Source: an uncultured Aquimarina sp. (GTDB taxonomy: Bacteria > Bacteroidota > Bacteroidia > Flavobacteriales > Flavobacteriaceae). From it: DNA of 53,083 bases. The position numbers were made by a program, and so were the translations under genes. Positions 52,056 through 53,083 of the stretch are shown one piece after another. The notes below the pieces were generated by a model that did not search any database, was not told where the DNA came from, and saw only the letters and a list, made by a program, of their open reading frames with translations. The DNA lies in the NCBI GenBank assembly GCA_947489195.1, contig CANLCT010000031.1, positions 1 to 53,083 of the forward strand. Direction: 5' to 3'. Each line of letters starts with the position of its first letter. Position 1 is the first letter of the stretch.

Positions 52056-52094
52056 CAAACTGATTAATTCTTTAGAAAAATATTTGTTTTACGT

Positions 52095-52949
52095 ATGAAG
52101 TTATCAAAACTTACTTTTTTTAGTAGTCTCTTTTTATTCTTTTGTTTTTTTTCTGGTATAGCTCAAAGTAACCGTAAAGTAAGTGAACCTAACCTTTGGC
52201 AAGATTTTACTTATGATATGGGAAATGTTTTTGCAGGAGCTGGTTATGCTTACACCAGACCTTTGCACTGGCAAAAAAATAATTTTTTATTATTTGGAGG
52301 AGTAGTAGGATCTACTTTACTATTACACACTGCCGATGATGAAATTCGAAAAGAGTTTATAGGTCACAGGGATAAAGTTCCTGCAATAATTAGAAGTTAT
52401 GGTTGGTATTCTGGTAGTCCGCAAAACAATTTTGGAATTACTAGTAGTGTTTATTTAGCTGGGTTATTTACCCGAAATGAAAAGTTAAGAAGAACTGGTG
52501 TTTTACTTATATCATCTGCTGTTGCTACTGGTTTTGTTCAGCAAGTTGCTAAATCTGCTACAGGTAGGGCTAGGCCTGGTGGAAATTTAGGAAGTACTCA
52601 TTTTAGACCTTTTGGAGGTAGTGCTACTTTTAGATCGTTCCCTTCTGGCCATGCCGTACTTACTTTTACTAATGCCCATGTAATTGCCAAACAGGTTAAA
52701 AACCCTTGGATTAAAACAGGGATTTACACCTTAGGTTTGGTTCCAGGTATTACTCGTATATACGAAGATGCACACTGGGCTTCGGATGTTTTTTTAAGTT
52801 GGGCTATGAGTTATTTTATGGTTGAAGCTATTGATATTTATCTTAATCGAAAATATGATAAAAAGTACAACGATAAATCAAAAAACAAAAAAGATACTAT
52901 TGGCTTAAGTTTTGGGGCTGGTGGTATAGGTATAAATTATAGTTTTTAA
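52095..52949 (+). CDS. PAP2 family phosphatase
   Basis: A 284-residue protein with a signal peptide (FLFFCFFSGIAQS). The three phosphatidic acid phosphatase motifs are present: KSATGRARPGG (near 155-165), RSFPSGHAV (near 179-187, catalytic His) and RIYEDAHWASD (near 219-229). It probably dephosphorylates lipid phosphates such as undecaprenyl pyrophosphate or phosphatidic acid on the outer side of the inner membrane or in the outer membrane. Few long TM segments are visible, as in several Bacteroidota homologues. It is monocistronic. Confidence 0.93.
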   Translation: MKLSKLTFFSSLFLFFCFFSGIAQSNRKVSEPNLWQDFTYDMGNVFAGAGYAYTRPLHWQKNNFLLFGGVVGSTLLLHTADDEIRKEFIGHRDKVPAIIRSYGWYSGSPQNNFGITSSVYLAGLFTRNEKLRRTGVLLISSAVATGFVQQVAKSATGRARPGGNLGSTHFRPFGGSATFRSFPSGHAVLTFTNAHVIAKQVKNPWIKTGIYTLGLVPGITRIYEDAHWASDVFLSWAMSYFMVEAIDIYLNRKYDKKYNDKSKNKKDTIGLSFGAGGIGINYSF

Positions 52950-53052
52950 AACCATAATTTAATATGAGTTCCACATAATTTTATTCAACTGCAAAAATTG
53001 TCAATGGGCGTATTCAGAGAATAGCCTGATTCTCAAAAATTATACATAAAAA

Positions 53053-53083
53053 ATCCAAAATTTGATAAATTCAAGTTTTGGAT
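53053..53083. terminator. Possible terminator hairpin at the window edge
   Basis: ATCCAAAATTTGA pairs with TCAAGTTTTGGAT with one G-T pair, preceded by an A-run. The window ends at the stem, so the T-run for the plus strand cannot be checked. Confidence 0.4.

Overview
The window reads as a chromosomal segment of a low-GC, Gram-negative Bacteroidota bacterium, most likely a marine-type member of the Flavobacteriaceae. The evidence is an AT-rich genome with many TTTG/TAnnTTTG-style promoters, three proteins that look like type IX secretion (T9SS) cargo, a TonB-dependent receptor, numerous lipoproteins, a 6S-Flavo-type RNA between zapA and rny, and typical Bacteroidota neighbour pairs (MoaC-MogA fusion, M23 peptidase next to a TonB receptor). 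The species cannot be named from the sequence. I see no phage, insertion sequence or CRISPR array.

Layout. 1-3.1 kb: ychF, a frameshifted DUF2147 pseudogene, tRNA-Ser(GGA) and a small T9SS-type secreted protein. 3.2-6.9 kb: a molybdenum-cofactor operon (ModE-like regulator, mobA, moaD, moaE, moaC-mogA fusion, moaA), preceded by a near-consensus ModE operator that overlaps the -7 promoter box. 6.9-17.0 kb (minus strand): a tight six-ORF exopolysaccharide operon that looks like a Bacteroidota version of the Pel system. In transcription order it holds PelF-like glycosyltransferase, PelG-like transporter, GH114-type glycosidase, large polytopic membrane protein, DUF2194 deacetylase with C-terminal TPRs, and TPR plus beta-barrel exporter. 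The last two ORFs appear to be one gene split by a tandem TTAAA repeat. 17.2-23.4 kb: tamB, divergent from tsaD-rsmE. 23.5-28.4 kb: yceI, a Crp/Fnr regulator and an internally duplicated GH5 endoglucanase. 29.0-31.4 kb: rny, 6S RNA, zapA and a ZapB-like coiled-coil gene. 31.6-35.8 kb: M23 peptidase and TonB receptor. 36.0-39.3 kb: SDR, MFS transporter, tRNA-Pro(UGG), M48 lipoprotein. 39.4-41.7 kb: two tandem msrB genes and two small lipoproteins. 42.0-45.2 kb: membrane protein, winged-helix regulator, creD and a metallophosphoesterase. The same composite repeat (CTTTG-N5-CAAAGTACTTT) lies before the first gene and before creD. 45.3-48.1 kb: an NtrC-type response regulator and its histidine kinase. 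48.1-53.1 kb: M57-like metalloprotease, glucose/sorbosone dehydrogenase with a repeat domain, PAP2 phosphatase.

How the parts work together. The Pel-like operon is the most interesting system. It provides polymerisation (PelF), inner-membrane export (PelG), periplasmic trimming and deacetylation (GH114, DUF2194), and outer-membrane passage (TPR-barrel). I see no PelC lipoprotein and no PelD-type cyclic-di-GMP receptor, so control and assembly must differ from Pseudomonas. The physical continuity between the deacetylase and the TPR exporter mirrors the known PelA-PelB partnership. Functions below come from motif recognition by eye, with no database search.
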